42,344 nucleotides of DNA from Gracilaria caudata (taxonomy: Eukaryota; Rhodophyta; Florideophyceae; Gracilariales; Gracilariaceae): the NCBI GenBank assembly GCA_030374735.1, contig JASCIV010000128.1, positions 1 to 42,344 on the forward strand. Reading direction: 5' to 3'. This document shows, in pieces, positions 34,301-42,336 of this stretch. A program made the position numbers and the translations under genes. The notes beneath the pieces are model-generated. The model was not told the DNA's origin, searched no databases, and saw only the letters and a program-made list of their open reading frames with translations. Numbering within the stretch: the first letter of the stretch is position 1; every line of letters begins with the position of its first letter.

Positions 34301-36551
34301 AGCACCTATTTCTCGTTCCGTCAACAACGAGAAAAAGATTTCGACGACAAATCCGGAAAGCCCGACAAACATTGAGAATCTAAGTCCGGTAAAATGGTGC
34401 ACAAAGAGGAATCGGTTCATCCTTGAAGAACAGAAGAGGCCAAGGAAACGCCCACGAGCCACTGGTCACTTTTCTCATTTGAAGATGTTTGATATCAAAC
34501 GTAATATAAGGAAGAAGAGAAAATTTTGGACTGGAGATGTACGTTATTCATTAGAAACTTATATGAAGAAGTACTATCCGCAGTGCCTGAAAGATCTTAC
34601 ACAGCCTTTACTTATGGGAATCACACCCAAGGTTAGAACTCTCATGGATCTATGTGATTTAGTACAGGGGGTTTCACAGCTTCAGTTGTGCGAACGTTCC
34701 GTGGCCAATTCGGGCAACTCACGATACCTTATCCCAGAGCTTTGTAGAAAACACCCAACTTCGGTTGGATCCCTATTTGTTCCGCCAGTTGCTTTGTTAT
34801 TGGAACATCATCTTTGCATGTGTGGATTGAGGGAGTTGCTGTTCCAAAGAACGGGAATCCGATGCGATCTTGGGCTGCTCATCAAGTCTGTGACGTCCAC
34901 TAGTGTCAGTCAGATAGCGAACTATGAAAGGCTTGAATTCCTCGGTGATGCTCTTCTGAAATTGTCTTCCACTGTGAGAGTGTTCACACGGTTTCCACAT
35001 GACCCAGAGGGCAAGATGCACACAAAGAGGAGAAATATCGTGTGCAACGCTCGCCTTTATGAAGTTGGAAAAGCCGTTGGGCTCCAAAATTACTACAGAA
35101 ACAAGAAAGAAGAGGTCAGTGAATGGAAACCACCCGGGACGGATATGGGTGGGCGCACTCATCTGATATCCGTCAAGGGCTTAGCAGACGTTGTCGAAGC
35201 TCTTTGCGGTGCGTTCTTTCTGCATGGAGCTACTTCTGTAGATGAAGAGGCAATTCAGCTCCGAGTAGTGGATCTGGACAAAAATGAAAACTCCACAAAC
35301 TGGGTTATTGATCTTTGCAGTGATTCTGACGATGAAGACGACCAAGAGGACCAGAAGCCCCAAGAAAATGAACATGCTGCGAGCGAAGCGAAAGAAGAAC
35401 CAGTTCTTGTTAATCTGGAAACGGAGGTTAAGGACAAAAACGCCAACGTAAGTCATCCCTTTTCTGCTATATCAGTCGAACAAGGCTATATTACTGGATA
35501 TAAACTGTTGGAAGCATTCCGTGTTTTTGAAGACGTTGAACCATCACACTCTGAAATGCTGCTTGCTGCTGCTCATGCCATGCATGTTAAGGGGACTCCG
35601 GCTCCGATTGAAATGTCGCCTGCTGCCTTCCCTTACGATGAACGTATCGCAACGCCGTTGAGGCCATGGGAAGATCATTTCGGTGTCATCGAGAAAAGTA
35701 TCGGTTACACCTTCAAACGAAGACCTTTGCTGGTGAGCGCCCTTACTCATTCTTCGTACCACCAGAACAAGCTTCATGCAGACCTCGAAACTTTCGAACG
35801 TCTCGAATTTCTCGGGGACGCGATTGCAGATTTCTTTGTGGTTCGGTATTTGTACGAAATGTACCCCGAGCTTGACCCAGGTAAGCTCACGGACCTCAAG
35901 TCAAACGTCGTTAGCAATGAAGCCTTTGCTAGAACGAGCATAACGCTTGGACTGCATAACTTTTTGTACATGAACAGCGAAAAATTAGCTAGGGATGTTC
36001 AACAATTTGCAGCAACAGTGGATCAAGATTTGACCCAAGAGGATGAACTGGGCGGTCACGGTACTTTCAAACGTAATCTCGGCGAGCTTGCAGCGCCAAA
36101 GATTCTTGGAGATGTTTTCGAAGCGATTCTTGGAGCTGTGTATGTGGATTCTGGACTGCGTCATGCGTGGAGGGTTTGTATGAATCTGCTTCGCGATTCT
36201 TTGCGTATTAATGCCGATCCCAGTCGAGATGACCTACACCCAGTGCATGAACTCCACGCTCTTGTGATGAGAGAATGGAAGTTGGGATGCATGCCGCGAT
36301 ACGAGTCTATCCGAGGTGGGGGGCGAAACAGGGGCTTTAAATTCGTATCAGTTCACATACTTGGAGAGAGGATCGCCGTCGGGAAAGGCAGCAAATGGAA
36401 AAGGGCGAAACTTCAGGCCGCGGTGAAAGCACTGGAACGACTCCGTGTGGATGAAAATGACACCAACAGCGATGGTGCAAAGCTCAAATCGCGATTGCTG
36501 GAACGTAGCCTCAAGTATAAATTGCGGGCGAAACGTGGAAGAGATTATTAA
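31383..36551 (+). CDS. DCL: Dicer-like RNase III with degenerate helicase
   Basis: Dicers cut double-stranded RNA into siRNA or miRNA duplexes. The 1722-aa product, one exon, has these parts in order. First is a helicase-like region (~50-520) without a Walker A motif (Ala-Pro-Pro-Asn-Ala-His at ~73-78), with Asp-His-Ala-Glu at 186-189 in place of the DECH box. A Dicer platform with 'IDWENI' at 842-847 comes next. The PAZ domain starts near 877, is interrupted at ~908-1050, and resumes with 'YSLETYMKKYYP' at 1055. RNase IIIa follows (Glu1185/Asp1189 and Asp1269/Glu1272), then RNase IIIb (Glu1475/Asp1479 and Asp1577/Glu1580), then a dsRNA-binding domain (~1620-1695). Both catalytic centres are intact, so slicing should work, but without ATP-driven processivity. 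Three SUMO-interaction-like motifs sit at 549-553, 960-964 and 1308-1312. It is larger and more insertion-rich than minimal algal Dicers. Confidence 0.88.
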   Translation: MCDDPPSPTSRAVCPVPSTPPAVEIVSEKRVSSKTAPLPSSSSDTDDLRSSLQRLELQNLLILIPRNQHAIHAPPNAHERLLIQSVQDFLQVERIRRSKDPLAIKRPLRSVLILTSHQNAARCLFLFSSHAQLRAIQHGTQQVSNACALDHILAEHDVVITKPDSALGHARTNKLHLRRVSLLLIDHAEETGLRSHPAAVLVRDYCRAIPPSRRPRILAVTRMNLSRLLLFPIEYNLMSRSIFDTSHDVLWSPCYGNSARESHGGLIDIENIQYTVHSESRPHELEGHPRLSPMTAVAAQSSGMKLGNDELLLLEQEIGYLGVALYLKASGRRRRRSRQRLGRSPSARLRAIPATTLGEGDFVGMSEKVFYLIRELQFVYACSTQSHPLSVVIHAGHPIVACALGEVLCAIPMFRNLNIQTVLGYAKSDLHQYTSSQSTENLWQGEETDDEGVAGLAAGSVQILIVADTYLSQGRAQRPLAPTPLVIRFDGSVADPIIDGGGGRCRVIVFRQRRMLYEEHRVPYQYCRAREDAARTIPNGVQNGAKNTVIDLTDDDKGIGDTHAHEGRALENSFTPNKNETKNLRKRRRSVGSNQRWGTRQAGSYWANVEHHENKRSSELERTSVFTCKPAAALLGPDLHSDNMSHQYSVILYNDIPSESSPSSHAEAKRSGIEDFMFVFSQKLADDELLVSLKDSFFGTGSTISVCGYAKLFYHGPVKLNHKQIRLGRKYGAVIFPFLMHWVHRSHFVWEEELDLKADTERERGREYCRMYLILPVKVKGTLTSGKKLDCTTNGTVDGRGKDGQERANIGNVGKQVIRRYFGSEEQSLAHDDHDLTCAREIDWENIRTVIELQDMEVRDTEGRKSDLLCSDRLKELEGTLLYSSISSEFFVLSGKLRENISPLCEITRSRKFALRDDGTIMPHDDLRHLINVHTNDETMLMQAEAAKQITSTEIQTNEIIDLTADAPQEDVEAPISRSVNNEKKISTTNPESPTNIENLSPVKWCTKRNRFILEEQKRPRKRPRATGHFSHLKMFDIKRNIRKKRKFWTGDVRYSLETYMKKYYPQCLKDLTQPLLMGITPKVRTLMDLCDLVQGVSQLQLCERSVANSGNSRYLIPELCRKHPTSVGSLFVPPVALLLEHHLCMCGLRELLFQRTGIRCDLGLLIKSVTSTSVSQIANYERLEFLGDALLKLSSTVRVFTRFPHDPEGKMHTKRRNIVCNARLYEVGKAVGLQNYYRNKKEEVSEWKPPGTDMGGRTHLISVKGLADVVEALCGAFFLHGATSVDEEAIQLRVVDLDKNENSTNWVIDLCSDSDDEDDQEDQKPQENEHAASEAKEEPVLVNLETEVKDKNANVSHPFSAISVEQGYITGYKLLEAFRVFEDVEPSHSEMLLAAAHAMHVKGTPAPIEMSPAAFPYDERIATPLRPWEDHFGVIEKSIGYTFKRRPLLVSALTHSSYHQNKLHADLETFERLEFLGDAIADFFVVRYLYEMYPELDPGKLTDLKSNVVSNEAFARTSITLGLHNFLYMNSEKLARDVQQFAATVDQDLTQEDELGGHGTFKRNLGELAAPKILGDVFEAILGAVYVDSGLRHAWRVCMNLLRDSLRINADPSRDDLHPVHELHALVMREWKLGCMPRYESIRGGGRNRGFKFVSVHILGERIAVGKGSKWKRAKLQAAVKALERLRVDENDTNSDGAKLKSRLLERSLKYKLRAKRGRDY

Positions 36552-36773
36552 TGGCCAGAGTTAGATATTGGGACCAAACTCGGAAGAGCGTCCGAGCTTT
36601 GGGAGAAACAGGAGCAGCGAGCAGTTTGGTCTTTGAACTTGTGGCAGCCAAAAGGATCAAGTGTGTTGAGCGTGCTGATCCGCGAAACTCATAACTTTAT
36701 TATTAACAAGTACGAAAACGTCATGTAAAGAGAAGTATGTACTCACGTAGACTGATATTATCAGAGCGTTTCC

Positions 36774-36861
36774 CATATTCCATACTCCCCGGGAATATTC
36801 CGGCGTGTATCGACGACCGCGAGAACCCTAGAAGCGAGGTCGCTCGATACTTGGGAATATG
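36774..36861 (+). other. strongly foldable ~88-nt element in the 3' flank of the Dicer-like gene
   Basis: The outer arms CATATTCC (36774-36781) and GGAATATG (36854-36861) are perfectly complementary. Inside, GTATCGACGACC (36807-36818) pairs with GGTCG and TCGATAC (36838-36850), giving 12 bp with one bulged C at 36843 and a 19-nt loop. A 10-bp palindrome GGAATATTCC lies at 36792-36801. The element starts 222 nt after the Dicer stop codon, so it may be in that mRNA's 3' UTR or be a separate RNA. Confidence 0.5.
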
Positions 36862-37019
36862 ACTCCTTGTCCATTTGCGTGTTGTCTTCTCCAGCTCATA
36901 AGCAAGGACTCAGGACATATTGTACCACGACATTGTGAGGAATATTATGGCTCCCATACTGTGTGGTTGTTCTGGAAAACGGCAGTGTCCCAGGTCTATG
37001 ACAAACTTTTACAACGAGC

Positions 37020-37043
37020 CGCAAGTTCACTTTTGAACTTGCG
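37020..37043. repeat. perfect 10-bp hairpin
   Basis: CGCAAGTTCA (37020-37029), loop CTTT, TGAACTTGCG (37034-37043). It lies between the convergent Dicer-like and DAHP synthase genes. Confidence 0.65.
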
Positions 37044-37200
37044 CCGGCAGATATAGAAACATGAATTAACTACACTAAAACATCTGTGACCAGACTTAAA
37101 AATGCAAAATCCCTTGTATATAGTACCTACAGTATACACAGTATGAAACGGTTGAAGGAGTTATAAAAATGTTACGCGAGCTGTTTCGGTGACGGCGGTA

Positions 37201-38876
37201 CTATTCAGAGTCTCGCATTGTGCGCAAAATCTCGGCCACTTCAAACGCCATTTCCAGCGACTGCGACTGGTTGAGCCTCGGATCACACAAGCTCTCGTAC
37301 CTCTGCGACAGGTGTTCCGACTTGACCTGTCTTGTACCGCCCACGCACTCGGTAACTTCCTTGCCCGTCATTTCGAAGTGCAGCCCGCCCGGAATGGAGC
37401 CCTCTGCGGCATGCACTGTGAAAAAGCCTCTCACTTCGGCCATAATTCGGTTCCACGAACGCGTCTTGTAGCCCGAATCGGTCTTGAAGGTGTTTCCGTG
37501 CATGCTGTCCGAAACCCACACCACATTGCGCCCCTCACGTTGCACGGCTCGAATGAGCGGAGGCAGACCCTGCAGGATGTTATCCGCACCCATCCTAGTA
37601 ATGACTGTGAGACGACCGGGGATATTGTGAGGGTTTAGCACGTCGCACAGGCGAAGCAAGTCCTCTGGCTTCATGGTAGGGCCAGCCTTCACCGCAATGG
37701 CTGCATAATTGATAAACGACACACAAACGAAAAGCATGGTTAGAAAACAAAGCGTTCGAGCCATAATACCACACTGCACACAGAGAAAAGGCAGCTCAGA
37801 ACTTACGATTCGAAATGCCGCGCACAAACTCAACGTGCGCATCATCAATGCCCCTGGTGCGCTCACCCACCCACAAAAGATGACCACTTCCCGCAAAGAA
37901 GTTACCCGTCTGCGGATCAAAACGCGTCAACGCCTCCTCATAAGGCAGCAACAGCGCCTCATGAGAGGTGTACACCTGCGTGCTGGTCATGGCCGGTTGA
38001 TTGCGCGACAAGCCGCACGTATCCATGAACGACAGCGCCTCTGAAATGCGCTCCGCCGTGGCCATGTACTGTCTGCCGCGTTTGGTGCCCAACGACCAGT
38101 CCATGCCCCACTCCTTGACGCGCGTAAGGTCGCCAAATCCACCTCCGGCGAGTGCGCGCGCCAGATTGGAGGTGGCAGAGCTGCTGTGGTACGCGCGAAG
38201 CATACGCTGCGGATCCGGAATACGCGCCTCCGGCGTGAACGGCGCCGCGTTGATATTCTGTTCACAAAAACAAAGCACACAAAAGCAACGGTCAGACCCA
38301 CGCAACGCCACACAAGCGCAAAAAAGAGAAAGCACAACGTACCTCTCCGCGATAACTGGGCAACTTGACGCCGTCTCTCACTTCAAAATCGCTGCTCCTC
38401 GGTTTTCCATACTGGCCAGCCAGACGGCCGATCTTGACCACATGCTTATTGCCACCCCACATGAGCACCACCGCCATCTTGAACAGCGCGGACAGCGTGG
38501 ACTTGATACCATTCGCGCTCTCATCAAGCGCCTCTGCGCAGTCGCCACCCTGCAACACAAACGCATCGCCGCGACACACGTCCGCCAACTGTTGTTGCAA
38601 GCCCACCATCTCACCGGGCGCCACCAACGGCGGCATATGTCTGAGCTGTCGCTCCGCATCCGCCAGTTGCGCCGCGTCAGGGTACGTGGGCTGCTGCAAC
38701 GCGCGGCGCGAGCGCCAGCTGGTGGGCGTCCACGTGCGCTCGTCCACGCTCACGCGGCGCACCGCCGGCACCGGCTCCTGCAACACCGCGCTGGGCGTCG
38801 GCGCCGCCACGCGCGTGGCGCGCAGCGACGAGCGCGCAGTGGGCAACGGAAGCGAGGATACAAACGCCAAGCAGCT

Positions 38877-38879
<3 letters not shown>
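37201..38879 (-). CDS. DHS: class II DAHP synthase, plastid (three exons)
   Basis: The enzyme condenses phosphoenolpyruvate and erythrose 4-phosphate, the first step of the shikimate pathway in plastids. Model on the minus strand: exon 1 38879-38343 (179 aa), intron 38342-38258, exon 2 38257-37807, intron 37806-37701, exon 3 37700-37201, total 495 aa. Joins restore conserved sequence exactly: 'PSYRGE' to 'NINAAPF' and 'ISN-P' to 'IAVKAGPTM'. Class II landmarks are Gln-Gly-Gly-Asp-Cys-Ala-Glu (metal ligand Cys114), 'GQYGKPRS', 'IPDPQRM', 'TSHEALLLPYE', 'GERT', 'RMGADN', 'DSMHGNT' and 'GGLHFEMTG'. The first ~40 residues (with Phe6) look like a plastid transit peptide. The start ATG is the last unit of a CA repeat tract. 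The exons are very GC-rich compared with most neighbours. Confidence 0.92.
37701..37806 (-). other. intron 2 of DAHP synthase
   Basis: 106 nt, GTAAGT at the 5' end and ATGCAG at the 3' end, phase 1. A branch-like CTAAC lies at 37743-37739. Both ends are fixed by conserved protein sequence across the junction. Confidence 0.85.
38258..38342 (-). other. intron 1 of DAHP synthase
   Basis: 85 nt, GTACGT at the 5' end and AACAG at the 3' end, phase 0. A branch-like CTGAC lies at 38295-38291. The junction restores the conserved PSYRG region. Confidence 0.85.

Positions 38880-38912
<33 letters not shown>
38879..38912. repeat. (TG)17 microsatellite abutting the DAHP synthase start
   Basis: Seventeen TG units on the plus strand. 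On the coding strand this is a CA tract whose last unit runs into the start codon, so it forms the end of the 5' leader. Confidence 0.95.
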
Positions 38913-38917
<5 letters not shown>

Positions 38918-39449
38918 AGAGGAACGACCGGGGTAACACGGTGGTTGTGCTGAAGAGTAGACGAGATCGGTCACACAGCGTGGGTGCGGGCGCGGCGCGC
39001 GCGCGTTTAAATGATGGCGCGATGCTCGTGCGATTGGCCACGTGCCACGGCGCGTGAGAGATATGAGCTGTGCGACGTGTGTGCGGCGCATTGGGCGCGG
39101 GCAGCGCGATCCACACATGCTCGAGAATAAAGCAGCCAATGGGCGCGCGCGCGCCGCGCGATGATTCAAGCGCTCACAATTTTGCACACCTGACGCGTGC
39201 AAAGTAAACCAAGAAAAGCGCTTGTCGATACGCGCGCGCCACGGCACTCCGCCGGGGGGAGAAAAGCTGCGACGCCATCTGCCGCGCGAGTGACATTTTC
39301 GACCCGTCGATGAGATACTGCCCAAAGCTCCGCGCCGCGCATCTCGCTGCTGCTGAGCGTCTACCGCGCGCTCATGCAGCGCCACGCACTCGTTTTTTGA
39401 GCACATGCTTTGCTGATGATGACGCACCTCCTCTCTCACAACGCCCCTT
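38913..39449. promoter_or_regulatory. DAHP synthase upstream region / TWINKLE 3' flank
   Basis: GC- and CpG-rich. Contains ATTGG at 39033-39037 (CCAAT on the coding strand) next to CACGTG at 39039-39044, CCAAT at 39136-39140, and TTTAAATG near 39006. These are candidate promoter elements for DAHP synthase, by motif only. Confidence 0.35.
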
Positions 39450-41711
39450 TCAGTCGAACAACGAATCAACGCCGTTGCTCGCATCTGCGCTCACCACACG
39501 TGCGCCCGCGCGTTCTTTCTCTCGCAAGCGCGCTCCACCTCGCGCATCGCCCATCTTCTCGGCGTGCACGCGCGCATTTCTGCGCACCTCCGCGCCCACC
39601 GCTCGTCGCCGTCGCTCCGTCAGCGCTGGTATCATCCAATCGCCGCTGCTGTCCACCTCCGCGTACAGCAGTTTGCTCGCGTCAAAGCGCACGCGAATCG
39701 CGCCCACCGCGCCGTCAAAGCGGTTCTTCAGCACCTCCAGCTCCTTGCCCGACTCGGTGCGCTGCAACACCAGCACGTTGTCGGCTTCCTGCGTCGCCTT
39801 TGCCGAGCCGTACACACTTGCGATTTGAATGCGCGTGTCGTCGTCTGTTTTTCTGGGGTGAACCACCAGCGTCACGTGTGCGCCGCAGCCCGACGCAAAC
39901 TGGCGGATCTGACTTAGCGCGTCGTCCATCACTTCAAAGCGCCCACGCTCGCTCGTCGCGCTGTTGTACGTCATGAATTGCAGGTTATCCAGTACCATGT
40001 GTCGACAATCCAACACATAGTTTGCGTACTCCATCACGTCCACGATGCGGTGCGCCGGGTTGGAGCCATGGTACTTCATAAAGTACATGGGCAGCTCCGA
40101 AAATCGATCCGCCCAGTAATCGAAGTTGTCCACCAGCTCACTTCCGTCTCGATGGATGGCGTGAAACTGTTGCAACAGCTTGTGCGCCAGACGCACGTTC
40201 GGGACCTCGAAAGAGCCCCACAACGTGCCCACACCTTGTAGACAATAGTCCAACGACATTTGTCCCAGCAGAGTGGTCTTTCCCACTCCGGTGTGTCCGC
40301 TGAAAATGGTCACTTCGCCCACACGATGTCCCTTCAACAGCGCGTTTAGACGCGGCAACGACAGACATTTCACCGCACCCTGTCCGCTTCCCTCTCCGAT
40401 CATCTCCGCAAACACCTCTTGTCGCAGGTCATTGAATCGCATCACGCCCTCATGTTGGATCGGCGTGGCCGTGTTCAACAACGCGTCCATCTCCACGCCG
40501 TTTCGCAGGCAATCATTCGCGTCCTTGATTCGTCGATCGCTCTTATTCGCACCGCGCACAACCAAGCAACGTTGCATTCCAAGCTTTCTACAAAACTGTT
40601 TGGCGCCGTTCTGCCCGGCATCGTCCTCGTCCATCCACAGATAGATGCGCTGAAAGCGCTCGAGCAGCGGCAGCACTTGAATCGGTAACGATGAAGCGCC
40701 GTTCGGAACGGATACTGCCGCACGACCTGTGGCCTGATACACGCTCATCGCGTCCAACTCGCCCTCCGTGATGACGAGCTCATCCGCGTGCTGCGGCACC
40801 GTTTGCATGCCAAACAGCCCCCATTTGGCGCCCTTCGGTTCCGTTCTCATCGCGCTCTTGTCGTGCACGGAGCGTAGCTTGTGTCTGACCACGTTTCCGT
40901 GTTGATCGTGCATGGGAAAGGTGATGGTTGCGTGCGATGCCCAACTATCTCCGTCAAAGAAGGACGCGTTGGTACAACCGACTCCGTACGTGTTCAACAC
41001 CGCATCCGTCAAGCCGCGCTGCGCGTTCAAGTATTGCTTCACCTGAGCGTCGTGCGCATGCGCTTCGTTGCGCCACAACGCGCGCTCATACCGTTTCTGC
41101 TGCTCGCGCAAAGCGTGCAACGCATCCGCTTGCGTATCATCACGCTGCGCACTCGCGCCCGACGCCAACGACGTGTGTGTGTGATGCGCGCGGTTGATGG
41201 ACATGATTTGGTGGTCCGCAAACGAAAGCTGGCGCTTGAGATCGAACCAGCTGCCTTTGCTGTTACATCTGTGGCACATAAACACGCCGCAGCTGCGCAA
41301 CACGTACAGCTTGTACATGTTATCGGGCTTGTTGTTGATGGGCGGACAAAACGGACACAGCTGCACAATGGCGTGTTGGTTGTTGCAACGGTGATGCAGC
41401 CCGTGGCGCGTGAGAAAGCGTTCCACGTCGCCCTCGTTGAGCTTGAAATGGCGCGACACATACGTGCCATCGTCGCTGCTGCTGCTGCAGAAGCGACGAG
41501 CAGCAAAGCAGTTCACAGCGCGGCTGTGTGGGGGTTGCGACGACAGAGGCGACGTTGCGGCGAGATGCGGCACGCTCGTGCTGCTGGCTGGGGACGATTT
41601 GTGGCGACGACGCGTGTGGGGGGCGAGTGGGAGACGGCGGTTGGTGCGTTGGAGGCGGATTGGGAGCGTTGGTAGCGGGTGCAATGGACGAAAGGAGGCC
41701 AGATATTGCAT
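39450..41711 (-). CDS. TWNK: TWINKLE-type organellar primase-helicase
   Basis: TWINKLE resembles the T7 gp4 protein: a primase fused to a hexameric DnaB-family helicase that replicates organelle DNA. From the ATG at 41711 the product is 753 aa. A ~85-residue Arg/Ser/Pro-rich leader (Phe7) comes first. A zinc finger follows (Cys119-x2-Cys122 and Cys146-x2-Cys149), then a TOPRIM domain with Glu-Gly-Glu-Leu-Asp (from 316) and Asp-Glu-Asp-Asp-Ala-Gly (~361-366). The helicase domain has Walker A Ser-Gly-His-Thr-Gly-Val-Gly-Lys-Thr-Thr (471-480), a 'HMVLDNLQFM' Walker B strand and a 'VVHPRKT' sensor. Unlike animal TWINKLE, the zinc-finger cysteines are intact, so primase activity is plausible, as in plants. 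An in-frame ATG at 41786 would add a Glu-Arg repeat encoded by a GA tract and is probably leader. Mitochondrial, plastid or dual targeting cannot be decided. Confidence 0.92.
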   Translation of the reverse strand: MQYLASFRPLHPLPTLPIRLQRTNRRLPLAPHTRRRHKSSPASSTSVPHLAATSPLSSQPPHSRAVNCFAARRFCSSSSDDGTYVSRHFKLNEGDVERFLTRHGLHHRCNNQHAIVQLCPFCPPINNKPDNMYKLYVLRSCGVFMCHRCNSKGSWFDLKRQLSFADHQIMSINRAHHTHTSLASGASAQRDDTQADALHALREQQKRYERALWRNEAHAHDAQVKQYLNAQRGLTDAVLNTYGVGCTNASFFDGDSWASHATITFPMHDQHGNVVRHKLRSVHDKSAMRTEPKGAKWGLFGMQTVPQHADELVITEGELDAMSVYQATGRAAVSVPNGASSLPIQVLPLLERFQRIYLWMDEDDAGQNGAKQFCRKLGMQRCLVVRGANKSDRRIKDANDCLRNGVEMDALLNTATPIQHEGVMRFNDLRQEVFAEMIGEGSGQGAVKCLSLPRLNALLKGHRVGEVTIFSGHTGVGKTTLLGQMSLDYCLQGVGTLWGSFEVPNVRLAHKLLQQFHAIHRDGSELVDNFDYWADRFSELPMYFMKYHGSNPAHRIVDVMEYANYVLDCRHMVLDNLQFMTYNSATSERGRFEVMDDALSQIRQFASGCGAHVTLVVHPRKTDDDTRIQIASVYGSAKATQEADNVLVLQRTESGKELEVLKNRFDGAVGAIRVRFDASKLLYAEVDSSGDWMIPALTERRRRAVGAEVRRNARVHAEKMGDARGGARLREKERAGARVVSADASNGVDSLFD

Positions 41712-41728
41712 GGTTGGTCTCTTTCCCG

Positions 41729-41765
<37 letters not shown>
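41729..41765. repeat. CT/GA microsatellite in the TWINKLE leader
   Basis: Two CT tracts (41729-41739 and 41741-41765) interrupted by one G. On the coding strand this is a GA-rich stretch starting 18 nt upstream of the TWINKLE ATG. Confidence 0.95.
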
Positions 41766-41992
41766 GGGGTGCGAGCGGGCGATCATTGTGTTCAGGCGAT
41801 GATCCGCAAAGGGTGCTTAATAATAATAAATGAAGAGTTTTTCTTTTTTTTTTTATATCCAGCGCGACGGTCGCAGAGCTCAAGAGCGAGCGGCTGCGCC
41901 ATTGGCGCTTTTTGGCAGCGCGGTGGGGGCGGCGAAAGCGACTGCGTGCGCAATGCTAATGCAAGTGGCGCGACAAGTGATACAAAGGGTTT

Positions 41993-42008
41993 GCGCGCGC
42001 GCGCGCGC
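41993..42008. repeat. (GC)8 tract
   Basis: Eight GC units, followed directly by ATAC. A potential Z-DNA-forming tract about 280 bp upstream of TWINKLE. Confidence 0.9.
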
Positions 42009-42311
42009 ATACAACGTCTCGTCTACAAGTACATACGTGCCGTGAGTGTGCGCGTCCGCGCCTCCATCAGTCAAATGCATAAGATACATCTCTTATCCTT
42101 TTTTTAACCTTCAGCGCATCGCAAATGATTGCTTGGTGCCTTTTTACAGTACGCTTTTGTACCGGTACACAAGAAGCGTTGTGTCATACCGTTGGTATTG
42201 TACAGCCTCCTTTTTAAACGAGTGCACCCGCTGCGCTTTGTTTGTTCTATCTATTCCACATACAACGTCGCGCGTTTACAGCGTATCATCTATGTACATC
42301 AACAAACGAAG

Positions 42312-42336
42312 AAAAAAAAAAAAAAAAAAAAAAAAA
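42312..42336. repeat. A25 homopolymer at the window end
   Basis: Twenty-five A residues, then GAAAAACA to the end. More likely a low-complexity tract or assembly edge than a transposon tail, since no element precedes it. Confidence 0.9.

Larger units (their letters stand above)
36552..37200. other. convergent spacer downstream of the Dicer-like gene
   Basis: A/T-richer spacer with no coding sequence. It holds two structured elements, listed separately (36774-36861 and 37020-37043), and is the shared 3' flank of the Dicer-like and DAHP synthase genes. Confidence 0.5.

Noticed and set aside
37702..37920. Read-through of DAHP synthase exon 3 into upstream sequence as its own gene
   Set aside because: The upstream part is intron 2 and antisense sequence; conserved protein begins exactly after the ATGCAG acceptor.
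39310..39976. Plus-strand frames opposite the TWINKLE 3' end
   Set aside because: Shadow frames in CpG-rich DNA; products are Ser/Arg/Ala low complexity.
41712..41786. TWINKLE start at the upstream ATG (41786)
   Set aside because: Would add a Glu-Arg repeat translated from the GA microsatellite ahead of a good organelle leader.
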